Below are positions 21,405 to 33,900 of a stretch of DNA of 64,000 nt, one piece after another. A model generated the notes under the pieces. It searched no databases and was not told the origin of the DNA. It was given only the letters and a program-made list of their open reading frames with translations. Position 1 is the first letter of the stretch, and every line of letters begins with the position of its first letter. The stretch is from Termitomyces sp. T153 (taxonomy: Eukaryota > Basidiomycota > Agaricomycetes > Agaricales > Lyophyllaceae), in assembly GCA_018296165.2 (NCBI GenBank), contig JACKQL020000006.1, positions 1,178,001-1,242,000 on the forward strand, read 5' to 3'. The position numbers and the translations under genes were made by a program.

Positions 21405-24216
21405 GATTTAGTTTGTGTAGCCTGTCTGCATAGCTCACTACAGTTCTGTCCATATGTAATCAGATCAGAGGTATTGCCATCTCAATTTCCAATGCATTGA
21501 TAGGTGTCATCCTGAAGGCCCCCACCATATGTCAGAGTGCCTCATTCTATATGACATTCAGTTTGGATTGGTGTTTTTTTTCTTGTTTGTCCACCAGGCT
21601 GGGCTTGCATATGCAATTATCAGAAGGATGCATGCCTTGTACATGGTCTGTAAGTGCAACTGATTCAAACCTTTTACCATATTTGCTAGCATTTTCATGC
21701 CCTGTACCACTCTTTTTGCTTTGGTTGATACCACCTGTATATGTCTGTCAAAGGTTAAATTGTGGTCTAGATGCAATCCTAGTATTCTGATTGAGTTTCC
21801 AGCATTTATAATTACCTCAGACCTGTCAGGCATGGGTAGTTGTATGCTTGGCGCATGTCCTCCATCTCTTTTCCAGGAGTGATGTATCATTTCAGTCTTC
21901 TCTGCTGCTGTTGATAAGCCTACCCTCTCAAGCCAATCACTCACCATGATAAATGCAAACCAAAGAATGGTAATGTTGATGTCAAGTGACTTGGTGGATA
22001 TTTGCAGTGTCCCATTATCTATATACATGTTGAGCATCAGGACCCCCAATGTCAAGTGACTTGGTGGATATTTGCAGTGTCCCATCATCTATGTACATGT
22101 CAAGCATCAGGACCCCTCCATTGTTTCTAGTGCTGCAGGTTGCATTGTGTGCATTTCTCTTCTCTTCCATGATTTCTTGTATCTTGCTACCATAAATGAT
22201 TGATAGGATTGGTGAAACTAGTGATTCTTGCAGGATTCTGTTTGCTACTTTCTTTATGTCCCCTCTTTTCCCATCCAGGCATATTGCCGCTTGCCTCTGG
22301 TCTAAGAAGGACTTTACCCATTTGACTAACAGTAGTGGCATTCCTTTTCTCCTGAGTTCTCATAGTAGTCAGGAGTGGTTAACATTGTTGAAATAGCCTG
22401 AGATGTCAAAGGTGAGGACCAACATTACCTTTCCATGATTTTTAGCTGCCTGAATGTCCTCTACATGTGTCAGGAGTGCATCATTTGTGGAGATGCAGAG
22501 CCATCTCCTGAACTAGTTGGTAAGTACCAAATCCCTGGCATCTACCATGAAACTAATCCTCTTGGCTACCACACTCTCCAGGACTTTGCCCAAGCATTCC
22601 AGTAGCTGTATTAGCCTGTACACCTTCAGTTCAGAGTAGTTCAGTTTGTTTGGTTTGTGTAGTGCCACTGCAATTGCTTTTCTCCATGCCTTTGGGTGAT
22701 AGCCTGTCTTGATACAGTGATGCATTAGTGAGAAAATTATGTCCTCCTCTGTTTCCCAGGCCCATCTAACTGCTGCAAAGGTTTGTTGGCTCTCCCCTGG
22801 TGCTTTGGTAGTGCTCTGGCAGTATATGGCCTCCTTAACTTCTGTACAAGTAATCTGTATGTGTTTGATGTCTCTGGGTTTGTCTTCTATGAGATTTGGG
22901 TTGTTATTGTCTTCAAGAGGTGGGAGGAGGTTTAAACAGTGTGTCCCTTAGTGTGTGGCACTTGTCTTCATGTGTGATTGCTGGGTCCTGGTTTGGTCAA
23001 TCGATTGCTGGGGATGGGTAGTTCCTGGTCCCTTTTGACCAGTTACAGAATCCCCATATCTCATCTGGGCTGGCATTATGTAGTGTTTCTTCTATCCATG
23101 TTTTCCTTTTGTGTCTGAAAAGTTTTCTAAAGTAATTAGTGTTTTTCCTGATCTCATGGTCTATTGTGTCTGATCATTCTCCCCATTGGTCTTTATATGT
23201 CTTGGCCTGTTTTTGCAATTCTTCACTCCACCTGGCTACTTCTGATAGTTGCCTGGTTTGATGCTTTCTTTGGGGCCATCATTTTGCTAGAGGCACATTT
23301 CATTGTCTCTGTTATCAGGTGTACATCTTTGTCTAGCTCCTCCTTGGACCTTTGCCTCTGTTTGTTTTGAAATTCCATCCATCAGTTAGCATCAGATCCT
23401 AATGCTTTCGAGAAAGCTTCCTTCCACTCCTCAGATTTGGATTTATCAAATTTGTATCTCATACCTGCAATGTTCTGAATTTCCTGTGTTCCATGATCTA
23501 TCTTCCATCTGAGTGCATAGTGGTCTGATCTGCATGCTTTCATTGGGTCAACTGTCCATTCTCATGTGGTGTCTAAAGTCCTTGCTGCCTGGTTTGCCCA
23601 CATTAGGTCTAGCACTGATGTTGCCCCTCATCTTTGGTGTTCCTGAAATGTGCTTTCCCCCTTTGTGTTTAAGAGAGAGAAGCCAGCCTTGTCTAGCCAT
23701 TCTACCAGTTGTTCTGTTTTGTGCAATGGTGGTCTGTTCCCAATACCCCATCTAAGGTGGTGTTGGTTCCAGTCACCCATGATGATGATCAGTCCATCTC
23801 TGGAAATCGTGAGGTTCTGCAGTCTAGTTGAGGCTACTGTAGTGTTTGGGTTTGGTTTTTTGGGTTTCAGTTGACTGTAGATGTTTATTAGCATGACAGT
23901 GGGGTATGTACCTTGTTCCACATCCAAAACTTGTATGTCAAGGTCTTGTGCAATGTCTGATTGCAATGTCACTGTGAAGTCTGGCCTTGACCTCACATAT
24001 GCCATGGTTCTTGGTCTCTGTCCTGTCATAATCATTGCTGTCAGTAGGATGGCGGTCCACCCAGCTCATGCAACTGGCCCTGTCTGGTCTTCTCCTATCT
24101 TGTCCCATGACGGTTCCATAAGCAGTACAATGTCAAATTCATCTATGACCATATTAAGCGCTGTGTGGCAAACTAACTTGCTTCAATTTGTGTTCAGTTG
24201 TAATATATTTATTGCC
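21405..24216 (-). pseudogene. LINE2 ORF2, endonuclease and reverse transcriptase
   Basis: Minus-strand pieces give the endonuclease (24035-23628) with PDFTVTLQSDIAQD, IIIMGDWNQHHLRWG (GDxNxHH) and the end of the domain. A long Asn/Lys-rich linker region has little open frame (23.6-22.8 kb). RT follows: WRKAIAVALHKPNK and YRLIQLLECLGKVLE (22725-22513), LLVKWVKSFLDQRQAA, SPILSIIYGSKI and MYIDDGTLQIS (22341-22015). The YIDD box occurs twice because of a 70-bp tandem duplication. The thumb follows with TEMIHHSWKR, ILGLHLDHNLTFDRHI and ACILLIIAYASPAWW (22088-21558). Several frameshifts and CpG loss make it nonfunctional. Confidence 0.8.
21979..22118. repeat. 70-bp tandem duplication over the LINE2 RT catalytic motif
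   Basis: GTCAAGTGACTTGGTGGATA begins at 21981 and again at 22051. The unit covers the YIDD codons: the 22051 copy keeps Asp-Asp (22084-22089) and the 21981 copy has Asp-Asn (22014-22019). A 70-bp unit shifts frame by one base. Confidence 0.9.
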
Positions 24217-25325
24217 TTAGTTTTCATTGATTAACAACTTATCTGTTTTGCTTGTTTTCTGATTGATCTCCTGTGTTTGGGTGTGGGTTGGTCTGCTGCC
24301 TTCTTGGCTCAATGTGTTGTTCCTCTTTTTATGCCTTGGTTTCACTATTGTGAATAATTTTTCCCCATCATCTTGTTCCTTCTGTGGTGCCAAAGTATTG
24401 CTATTGCTGGTGGCCACTCTGTCAGTCATCTTGTCCAACTTGATAGCCACCCGCACATATGTCATCTTCTTTGCTTCTTTCCCCCTCGCAACACCCGTGG
24501 CCCTGATTCGTTCTGGGCATAGTCTCGCTGTGGCCTGGTGCTCATCTCCACAGTTTACACATTTGATCCTCATGTGTTGGCTTGGTTCATTCATGTCCGT
24601 GTCCTCTGGGTGCTATCTCTCATTGTGGGCTCCTACGCAGATCCTGCACCTGGGTTCCACTCGGCAGCGAGCAGCGTGGTGTCCAAAGCTCCAGCAGTTC
24701 TGGCATTGTAGTACTGGGGGTCTGTCTGCATGTTTAACCGCCATGCACCATTTCGAATACAATGCGAAATTCTGCTTATCTAGCATGCGCGTAGCATGAT
24801 CCTCTACTCCAAACTCCAGCACAATGAACGAAAAGGCTTGATGCTTGAGGTCTTCGACCAAGCAGATCCACTTTGGCTTCGATAGTAGTTTGACAGATTT
24901 CAAGATAGGGTTTGCATATTCCAGCTCTTCCAGCAGCTCTTCAGGTGTGTGTACCGTGCCCGATTCTCCCGTCCACACCCCATCTATCCTCACTTTGTAC
25001 CTCCTGTCATCGTCATTTCCAGGGCATCCTCCGGTACCCCAAAAATGTGGCTGAAGGTGTGCGCGTGGCTGAGAAGTTCGGCCCCTGTTTGGTCTTCTCT
25101 GGTCATTAGGATGAGTTTTTGTCTTTGGTTGTAGTGGGAAACTTCCTTACGGTAGTGGTTTCGGAACAAGGAGCGTATTTGAACTTGTTCACGGGTATGT
25201 AAAGGTACACCACGGCGTACCACGTGCACGAGAGTACATATCTTATCATACAAGGAATCGGGAAGCCTGACTGAGATAGGATAATAGGAGGTCGTTCCGA
25301 ACTGCATCCAGGACCCTCTAGGCAT
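24217..25325 (-). pseudogene. LINE2 ORF1, Gag-like protein with zinc knuckles
   Basis: It opens near 25325 (MPRGSWMQFGTTSYYPISVR) with IFGVPEDALEM. It shifts frame near 25000 into VRIDGVWTGESG, then CLVEDLKHQAFSFIVLEF, and reaches knuckles CQNCWSFGHHAARC and CRICVGAHNE (about 24680-24613). A further break leads to CVNCGDEHQATARLC and a basic Lys/Gln-rich tail ending near 24217. This is the RNA-binding protein of LINE2. CpG is common here, unlike in ORF2. Confidence 0.75.
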
Positions 25326-25330
25326 TGACT

Positions 25331-25638
25331 ACATGTCTGAGTCGCACAAAATCCAAAAACATGTCTGATGGACCAACCTCCTTTTTCGTGATGACAATCA
25401 ACAGAAATAACTATGAAACCAACGTTGTGCGGATGTACATACTATATGTTACGTAGCGAACGAGCGAAAGGGGCGAACAGAGCACAATGTATATAACTTC
25501 ATTGTAAACTGGTTGATGAGTCTGTGCATAGGGAGGATTGTAATATTCAGAGTCCGAAATCAGTATGGTGTGTCTAGTGTCCAGATGTTGCAAAGGATGT
25601 TTAGTTCATGGATGTTCAAGTCCAGTGCAATGCAGATT
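25331..25638. other. Island-to-gene boundary
   Basis: No gene is seen. AT-rich DNA between the LINE2 5' end and the tetraspanin stop codon; it should contain the tetraspanin 3' untranslated region. No clear target duplication for LINE2 was found. Confidence 0.5.
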
Positions 25639-27147
25639 CTATATCGCCGTTTCAGGGGCGCGACCACCTATAGAATCGTATTTGCTGTGATTAACGGAAG
25701 TTTGTTGGGGTTGCAAAGGTAAATAGGGCATCGTAGGCATTGAGTCGAGCTGGAGGTTTGACCGTGAACGGGCGAGAATCTCCGTAGCCACATCCGATCC
25801 ATATTGCTCCGCTAGTTGACTGCGATGGAAATGAGAGCTTTGTTCCCACATTGAGCGATACGACCACTTACTTAGCATAATTGTCCATGATGACGGCCAT
25901 ACTGTTCAAGCTTAATCGATAGGCTTTGGGCATCATACCTTTGCCAAACCTATACGTAACGTGGTTGGAGCAGAGTAAGCCAGTGATCATGATGTAAAGA
26001 TGCAAGGGGACGAGGGAAAAGACCGTGGTATACCATGTCGAGAGGATCTTGCGTTCGTATTGGAGGTAAGGAAGCTTGCATCCTGGGAGGACACTCCTTG
26101 CATAACAAGTCTGGCTAATGGTCGCCTCGACGAACGGGCTGTAGTATCCGCAACAGCCCAATTGGTTCTGTACGCGAAGCCGACCAGACGCACCAAGATC
26201 TCTTGACCATTGCGCATTGATCTTGCCCTCGAGATTGAATGTGTGTCTTTTATATGTCATGTAGCCGGGTATAAGCAGAAAAATGAATACGATCCACAGA
26301 ATGAAGGTATAGACGGCCAGGAATGCACGATTGTTCAGTAAAATTCCGGCCCACCCTATCAAGGATGTGAAGATGGCCAGACATGCGGCAAGCGTAGATA
26401 TGATCAGTTCGGTACGATTCGCAACTCTGATGATGTCGGCATGGACCCATATGTTGAACCAAGTCAAGAGGCACATCACCAAACCAATGATCGAGTAAAT
26501 CGAGAGCTGTGGAATGACGGCAGTTGAGAGGCACAGTTGAGGAAGAACTCAAGTGCAATCAAGCTCACCAGTGCGTTGGAAGCGAAAAGAAACCACTTGA
26601 ACTTGTTCCATCGCAGCTTTTTCTTTCCATGCCGAGCGCCGAAGAAGTCACCAGACACGCCATCATAGTCTTCATCATTTTCACCAGGTATTCTGGCTTC
26701 CCCGCTTTTGAATGCTTCCACTCCTCCACCACGTTTCGGCATACCCGCACCATCCTTTCCTTTTCTTTTCCTTGGCCCAGGCGACAGGAGTGTGTTGGAA
26801 AACTTATGCGGTAGGTAGTTGACGGTGAGTGAGACAGCACTGCTGTCGGTTGTGGCGTTTTTTCCGAGTGGAGAATTCAGCGATGTCTGGGATCCTGAAG
26901 GGGCAAATGGGGTATTGGGAGCAAGCTGGTTGGCCATTGCGGTATGTGCTAGCATAGGACGAGTAGAGGCTGCTTGTGAGATTGTTGAATTGGCTATGGA
27001 TGAACTTCTGGACCGGCTTGAAGCTGAGTGAGCACGATTGAGGCAAGGGGAAAAGCCAAAAGAAGCCTCACGGACTGTCCATCTGCAAAACGATGACGGG
27101 GAGAATGAAAGGAGCCTGGTGGCCCGGATCAATAGCCTAATCAACAA
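25639..27147 (-). CDS. Tetraspanin, Tsp2-like
   Basis: A four-TM membrane organiser of the fungal Tsp2 type, expected in plasma membrane or endomembranes. Three exons: 27147-26569, 26506-25872 and 25819-25639, with a GTGAGC intron of 62 nt and a GTAAGT intron of 52 nt. The first exon is a long cytosolic Ser-rich N-terminus ending in a basic KKKLRWNKFKWFLF just before TM1 (ASNALLSIYSIIGLVMCLLTWF across the splice). TM2 and TM3 follow (IISTLAACLAIFTSLIGWAG; AVYTFILWIVFIFLLIPGYM). The large loop has the signature LGCCGYYSP plus further Cys, then TM4 and a cytosolic tail with NQLAEQYGSDVA. From ATG 27147 the protein is 464 aa; an in-frame Met at 26955 would give 400 aa and may be the true start. 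No break seen. Confidence 0.85.
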
Positions 27148-27693
27148 TGTTTTACTTGAAAATAACTCTCATGCACCGATTTGGATGTTGAACGTTGGAC
27201 GGACCATTCGATCTCTTCCGCAGTGACTCCAAATCTTCGAAATCTACGGGACTACTCGACTGCTCGAAAAGTCGAAAACCAAGGAAAGTTCTTTTCGATA
27301 GATGATTCACGAAACGAGCTCATTGGACGTCGATACAGTAGAGGATATCGCGTTATTAGAAGAGATAACCTACCAGGGCTTTCTGAGAATGATAGATCTT
27401 ATGGATTGCCTTTCCGAATCGGATGCAAGTTGGAATGCATGCCGTTCATGAACTTCAAAGAATATCCCCGCAAAGTTCAGTTAGCCCACATATAGTATGT
27501 ACTGACTGATATCAATATGGTGTATCATTGCTCGTGAGTCGTCAACGGACCTCCATTACGCCACCAGTTGTCTTACCCTGGGTGTCGATTACGCACTATT
27601 CAAATCAAAACTGCCTCATTACCAACACTGCAGCGTCTATATAAAGCCTATTAGCCAGTCGAGTTTCAACAACCCCTTAACTGAACTTCACTC
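27148..27693. other. Divergent intergenic region (tetraspanin / O-methyltransferase)
   Basis: No gene. It should hold the promoters of both divergent genes. A TATA-like TATATAAAG at about 27638-27646 lies roughly 50 bases before the O-methyltransferase start. Confidence 0.5.
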
Positions 27694-29636
27694 ATGGCAA
27701 CCACAATCTTGGAGCTTTCCCAACTCATCTCAGATTCAGTTACCGAGCTTTCGACACTTTGCAGTGTCCACCATCTGCGTATTCCGGATCTCAATGAGCA
27801 GTACACTCTGGAGTCTGAGGCATTCAGAAAAGACCAAGCGGTCGCAAGAGCTGCTAACATCGCTGCGGCGGCGGCTTTCCAGCTCGCAGCCTGCCTCCTC
27901 CCTCCTCAGGAGTCGATACTACAAGTAACCTCAGGCGTTCGTATGATCCTTGTCGTCCTTGGAAAAACTGATAACTTCGTTGAAACAGCATCTTCGCTCA
28001 GCTGCCCTTAGGGTGTCAATTGAGTCCCATGTGGCGGAAATTTTATGTAATGCTGGAGATCAAGTGCTTGACTCTCTATCTATTCGGGCTTGATTGGTGC
28101 TGATATAATTGAATAAAGGGAATGCATACCAGTGAGATAGCGAAGAAAACTGGTATTAATGGACAAACACTAGGTGGGCTGAATGTGGATTTGTCACTGC
28201 CAACAGAGGAAGTCACTGACTTCTGTTTGTGTCCTTCGTATCAAAGGCCGGCTTCTCCGTCTGCTGGCTAACAGACATATTTATCGCGAGGTCGGGCCGG
28301 ACGTGTTCGCGCATAATAGAATTTCAAGTGTCCTGAGCACAGGTAAATCGATTGAGGAGATATTAAAGAAGTACGTCACGCTCATCAACATGCTCTCTCG
28401 AAAATATAATCTGCTGTGCATAGTCCGACAGCGAAACACGACAACACTGTTGGTTTCTGTGCTTTTAACGAACTTTTGTAAGTTCTCATATATTTTTTCT
28501 AGCTTTAACCAAGAGTGAGTGAATTGGTAACCTTTTTAGAATAAGCGATGCCCATAAGGCATCCGGTTATCTCATGGAGAATATGCTCGATCCCAAGACG
28601 TCTCATTCCAGCGAACCTCAGCACTCCCCACTTCAGCGAGCTCTTAAGTTTGACACCAACCTCTGGGATTTCCAGTCCCGACCCGAAAATGCCTATCGTC
28701 TGCGGCTCTTCGGAATTGCGATGAAGGGGGCTACGGCGATGCACCTGCCTAATTTATTGCTTGAACGTAAGACAATTTTCAAAAAGAAGAATATGGCATA
28801 TATTGAACCATCGCTCTCTTCTCTTTTCTAGTGTTTGACTGGTCTGCCCTACCGGAAGACGCGTTAGTTGTGGATGTCGGTGGAGGGATAGGAAGTTCAG
28901 CAAGGACTGTTCTTGATGCCTATCCGAAGCTCAAGTTCGTCGTTCAGGATATGCCTCAAGTTGTGGATGATGGGGCCAAGGTGAGTCTGTTTCCTAGATA
29001 CATTCTTTTAGACTCATATACTCATCTTCTTTCCACTAGTACTGGAAAGAAGTTGATCCTGAGAAACTCCAGTCCGGAAGAATCACCTTCCAAGGTGCGC
29101 TACCTAAAACTCACTCTATTTCCAGTGCCTAACTCCCACACGCATTCAGCCCACAACTTTTTTGGCCCTGAACCTGTAACCAATGCCTCCGTGTTTTTAC
29201 TCAAGAACATTCTCCACGACTGGTCTGACGCCAATTGTATCAAGATCCTCACTCACCTGCGAGCCGCCGCAACCCCAGAGACTAAGCTATTGATCCTCGA
29301 CTGTGTCATGACCACCTCAGGCGTCGACATGGTCATAGACACTATATCTAATACTCAGGGTTTGAACCCGCCAGCTGTGCTTTCGACTGGCTTCAGGACA
29401 GTTAATGATATGGCATGGGCACTGGATGGGACAGTAAGTCTGTTGTCTGGGCTACTCGCCCATGAGGTTTTGCTGTCAAGCCTGACCTGATTGTTCCGTA
29501 GATGATGGTCAAACATAATACTCAAGAACATACTCTGCTCCAATTCAACGACTTGCTGAAAAGTGCAGGCTGGGAGCTCACTCGTGTAGTGTTGAGTGGT
29601 AGTGCTATCGATAGTGTTCACGCCAAGCCTATATAA
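27694..29636 (+). CDS. S-adenosylmethionine-dependent O-methyltransferase (plant COMT-like fold)
   Basis: It transfers a methyl group from SAM to a hydroxyl of a small, probably aromatic, metabolite. Ten exons can be read: 27694-27924, 27989-28063, 28119-28173, 28247-28370, 28424-28477, 28540-28766, 28832-28980, 29040-29094, 29150-29433 and 29502-29636. They sum to 462 aa in one open frame. The N-terminal winged-helix dimerisation part has IAKKTGINGQ and LLRLLANRHIYREVGPDVFA. The SAM site is DALVVDVGGGIGSSA (about residue 260), then FVVQDMPQVVDD for the adenosine. FLLKNILHDWSDANCIKIL is the motif that carries the catalytic His in this family. All GT-AG introns keep phase and no stop is seen. 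The substrate is unknown. The downstream PDR pump is the only nearby gene that could share a role. Confidence 0.88.
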
Positions 29637-30994
29637 ATTCATACATAGTTACTCTGATCTCGAAAACGCGACAAACTCCGAAGTTTTCTGCTCTTTTGGC
29701 CAATCAACCTTTGGCCTTCATGCCCATGATTATTATCCGACATGATGGTCGACTGGTCTCCCTTGCTAGTCCCTCTTATTTGGTAATTATATGAGCCCCA
29801 GCAGTGTAAGTACCTTCGTCTGATTTCAAGTCTAGTCGCGGTTTCTTCATTTCCCCGTGGCCCAAGACGGCTTTCCGTACATGTTTTATTTCGACGCAAA
29901 ATCACAAGCGTTTCATCGTAGGGACGTGACAACAATCTATTCGCTGGGAGGTCTATGACATGAGAACAGCCGGGTCCAAATCGTCCATCTTGGTCTGCTG
30001 AGGAAGGGTATGATGAATGACAAGCAAGCTTTCCGATTGACATGCATTACACCTTGACGTTTAACACAGACAGCTGGGGGGACAATCTACGGCTGAACAC
30101 ATTTATGCCTTAATCTAATGGAACTCTTTAATATTCGGTTAAGTCTTATCATGATGGCAGTTCGTTCAAATCGTTGAGGACACGGGTTAGATGTATATCA
30201 AAATAGTAACAATCCACGTGCACTCAGCCAGAAAGTTTGAGGAAGTTAATTGCTCACGCTCCCTTCATCGTTAATACCCTATCGAATTCCGAAGTGTCCT
30301 TACTTACCTTCCTCTAGTTCGAAGAGGAGATTTTACGGAAATCAACTGGAGATTGTAATCGGCCACCTGGAGAGCTCACCGTTCCATTTGGGTCTAGAGT
30401 GGTTCCTGGCGACTTACTCGGCCAACGTCGACAACGGATCCAGTGAACAACACAGATTCTATACCAGTTTCATACTGTACCTGAGTCCGATGAGTACAAG
30501 CATATGTTTCCTTGGCGAAAGCTTGGGCTCGTAAACTACTACCAAACCTGAACAAGTATCGAGGAACCCTTGTGGTCAAAGGGAAATCGGAGTTGTGTTA
30601 AATTTGTTGAACTTCTGGCCGTAACATGAATACGGACTCGGACATATCTCGTGTCTTGGACATTTCCGTGAGCATTGTGGTTCTGAAACACATGAGCTAG
30701 TGCGTGAAATTACCGTGACGCCACCCGTTTTTGTCAGCTGAACTTTCTTCAACACGACTATAATACTATGTTCTAATGGCGTTAGTCAACGGGGCCCGGG
30801 TCAACGCATCCCTCCGCTGTTAGCCGCTTTGTCATGAGCCATGACATCAGTCAAAAATTGAGACCCGTTGTGCCGATCGTATTGCGTTATTGCGTCGCCT
30901 AAACCATCGCCATCATTATGGACCCCCTTATATGTTATCATACATATGGTATTTATGAATCATCTTGTTGTCGTCAAACCATCTTCAGAGAGAC
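29637..30994. other. Intergenic region before the ABC transporter
   Basis: About 1.36 kb without a convincing gene on either strand. It should carry the O-methyltransferase terminator and the ABC transporter promoter. Short open frames here have no coding character. Confidence 0.5.
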
Positions 30995-33900
30995 ATGGAG
31001 TCTACGTCCCTCTCCAGAGCGACGTCCGCACCCACAACCCTGGCCGATGAACAAAAGCGAGATTCAACTGGTGGCACACACAGGACTAGCGTGTACGTCG
31101 ACATAGACTCGGTCGATCCTATCGGCGTGCAGGAGCTCAGGAGAACATTGACCAATCAACGAGTCGAACAATCTCAACGAGATTCCTCATTTCGTTCTTC
31201 CGATGTTACCCTCGCTGGGATGATTGATCCAGAAAATTTCGACTTCCAAAAGACACTTCGCGCTGTCGTCCGCAAGTGGGTCAATTTTTTTCCGAAATCT
31301 CAACATATGCTAATATACACACGGACAGACGTGAAGAGGCGCAAATCAAGCCTAGGACGCTCGGTGTCGTCTTTCGCGACCTTGAGGTTGTCGGTCTTGG
31401 CGCGTCGAACACCCTTCAGCCTACGCTGGGTTCGTTATTCAGTTACAAGACGATCCAAGACAACATCCGCACGGCTCGTCACCCCCCTGTCCGTAGTATT
31501 CTCAATCAGTTCGAAGGTATTATAAAACCCGGAGAAATGCTCTGTATGTTTCAGCGATATAAATCCCTCTCCCATACTGAAATGGAATGTAGTGGTCTTG
31601 GGGCGCCCTGGATCCGGCTGTACCACGTTTCTCAAAACTATGGCCAATATGCGCGAGGAATATCATGCCGTCAACGGTGACGTTCACTACGACTCCCTAT
31701 CTCCAGAGGACATCAGGAACCATTACCGAGGCGATGTACAATACTGCCCGGAAGATGATGTTCACTTCCCCACCCTCTCCGTTGAACAAACCTTGAAATT
31801 CGCGGCTAAGACGCGCGCTCCACACGTGCGCATCGGCGTGAGCAGAAGCGTATACAACAACCGGATAACGGATGTTTTCGCCACGTTGTTCGGTCTGAGG
31901 CATGCTAGGAAGACACCTGTGGGTGATGCAGCCATACGTGGCGTCAGTGGGGGAGAAAAGAAACGAGTATCTATCGCAGAGATTTTTGCTACTAGGCCGT
32001 GCCTCGGCGCTTGGGACAAGTAAGTCATTTTGCATCATACGTTTTCTCTTCTCTTTCGTTTGCTTAGAATTCATCTTCAGTTCAACTCGAGGCCTCGATT
32101 CGAGCACTGCCCTGGAGTACGTCCGCGCTCTACGCATCGCCACTGATACGTTCCAGTCTACGACGATTGTCTCCCTTTACCAAGCCGGGGAGAATCTGTA
32201 CCGTCATTTTGACAAGGTGTGCGTGATCTACGAAGGTAAAATGGCGTACTTCGGCCCAGCAGATCAAGCCAAACAATATTTCATTGACATGGGGTATGTG
32301 CAACCTGCGGTAGCCGTTGTGTCGTAGTTTTGCCTGACCCCTCATGCTATCAGATACGAGCCCGCTAATCGCCAGACTACCTCAGACTTTCTAGTTGCCG
32401 TCACTGATCCCAATGGACGCATCGTCCGCCCAGGCGTTATTTCCCTCCCACGCACTGCAGACGAGTTCGCTGAACACTTCAAAAAATCATCCTTCGGCAT
32501 AGCTAATAGGAATGAAATGGATGACCGCTTGCAATTCGTAGGCAGGGCCAATTATGCCTCGGCATACATGGAAAGTGCTCAGGCTGAGCATGCCAACCAC
32601 ACACGACCGGCAAGGTGCGTTTGTTCGAACATCGTAATGTGACGTATGAGCTGACTCTATCTCCTTATATAGCCCTTATATGATCAGTATCCCCATGCAA
32701 GTGCGCGCAGTCATGTTGAGGCGAGTTCAGATTTTGCGTGGAAACATGCTTGCTGTGGGCTTGAATGCGTTGTCAGTTCCTTATTTCACTTCAGCGCTTC
32801 TATATATCGACCCTTTTCGCAGCCTATTTGTTTTCCAGGCCTTGATTGTAGGTAGCGTCTTCTTCAACTCTCCTGAAGCGACCTCGGCCTTTTTCTCGCG
32901 CGGTGGTGTCCTATTCTTGTACGATATCATCTTTGTGATTTGCTCAAACTGGTGTTCACTGATCGGGCATTGGATAGTGCTATCCTGTTCGCCGCCCTTA
33001 CAACTATGGCCGAGATTCCATCACTTTACGCCCAGCGTCCCATCGTTCATAGACATAAAATCGCTGCGCTCTACCATCCGTTCATTGAGGCTTTGGCTTT
33101 GACTCTGGTTGATGTTCCAATCACGTTCGGTACGACATTCCTTTTCGGGATTATCCTATACTTTATGGTCGGGTTACAACGCACGGCGGGTCAATTCTTG
33201 TGCGCCCCACTCCATGATTCAAAAAATACGCTCTGACATGTCCTATAGCGTCTTTTATCTCTTTGTGTTCTCTATGTCAATAACGATGAAAGCCTGGTTC
33301 CGGACTATTGCTGCTGCCTTCAAGTCCGAGGCGTCCGCCCAGACTGTAGCGGGTCTCTGTGTCCTTGCACTTTCTATCTATACTGGTTAGTTTGATACTA
33401 TCTCATTTTTGGATTCCATCGCAGTGTTCTGAACCGTGTTACAAAGGGTACCAGATTCCTAAGCCCACGATGATTGGTGCGCTGAGATGGATCACCTACA
33501 TCAATGTTTGTCTGTTTTTTCTTCGAAATAGTCTCACCTGACCGTGTTTTGCTTGTCTTCAGCCTCTCCGCTATGGGTAATGGCCCCTTTGCCCATCCTG
33601 CCTTTGTTGCTGACCACAGACTCATTCAGTTTCGAATCTATTTTGACAAATGAGTTCCGCACCCTCAATGCTAGATGTTCTACTCTTGTACCATCGGGTC
33701 CCGGTTATGAGAACGTTTTGCTTGCCAACCAAGTTTGCACAACTGTCGGCTCCATCCCTGGCTCCGAATATGTCGATGGTGCGCGTTACGCCTTACTCTC
33801 GTTCTCGTTCTCGTACTCTCACACTTGGATGGTACGTAATTCTTGTTCCCCGCTTGTTTATCTCAGGTTACTTATTCCTCTCTTAGAACTTCGGCATTCT

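Larger units (their letters stand above)
1040..25330 (-). mobile_element. LINE2: old Tad-like non-LTR retrotransposon, split by three insertions
   Basis: LINE2 is the oldest layer of the island. Read on the minus strand it runs from ORF1 (25325 downward) through endonuclease and reverse transcriptase (24.2-21.4 kb), then RNase H (16165-15124), to the C-terminal Cys-rich region (1514-1043). It is interrupted by a copia element (16166-21404), a solo LTR (14108-15123) and LINE1 (1528-14083). The frame across the LINE1/solo LTR gap is exact: residues ending SCTCS above 15124 join through 14107-14097 to EHIIKECPKY below 1515. Without inserts it is about 5.5 kb. Multiple frameshifts and stops make it dead. 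The outer ends (1.04-1.5 and 24.5-25.3 kb) keep CpG whereas the middle has lost it. The exact termini and its own target duplication were not found. Confidence 0.8.
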
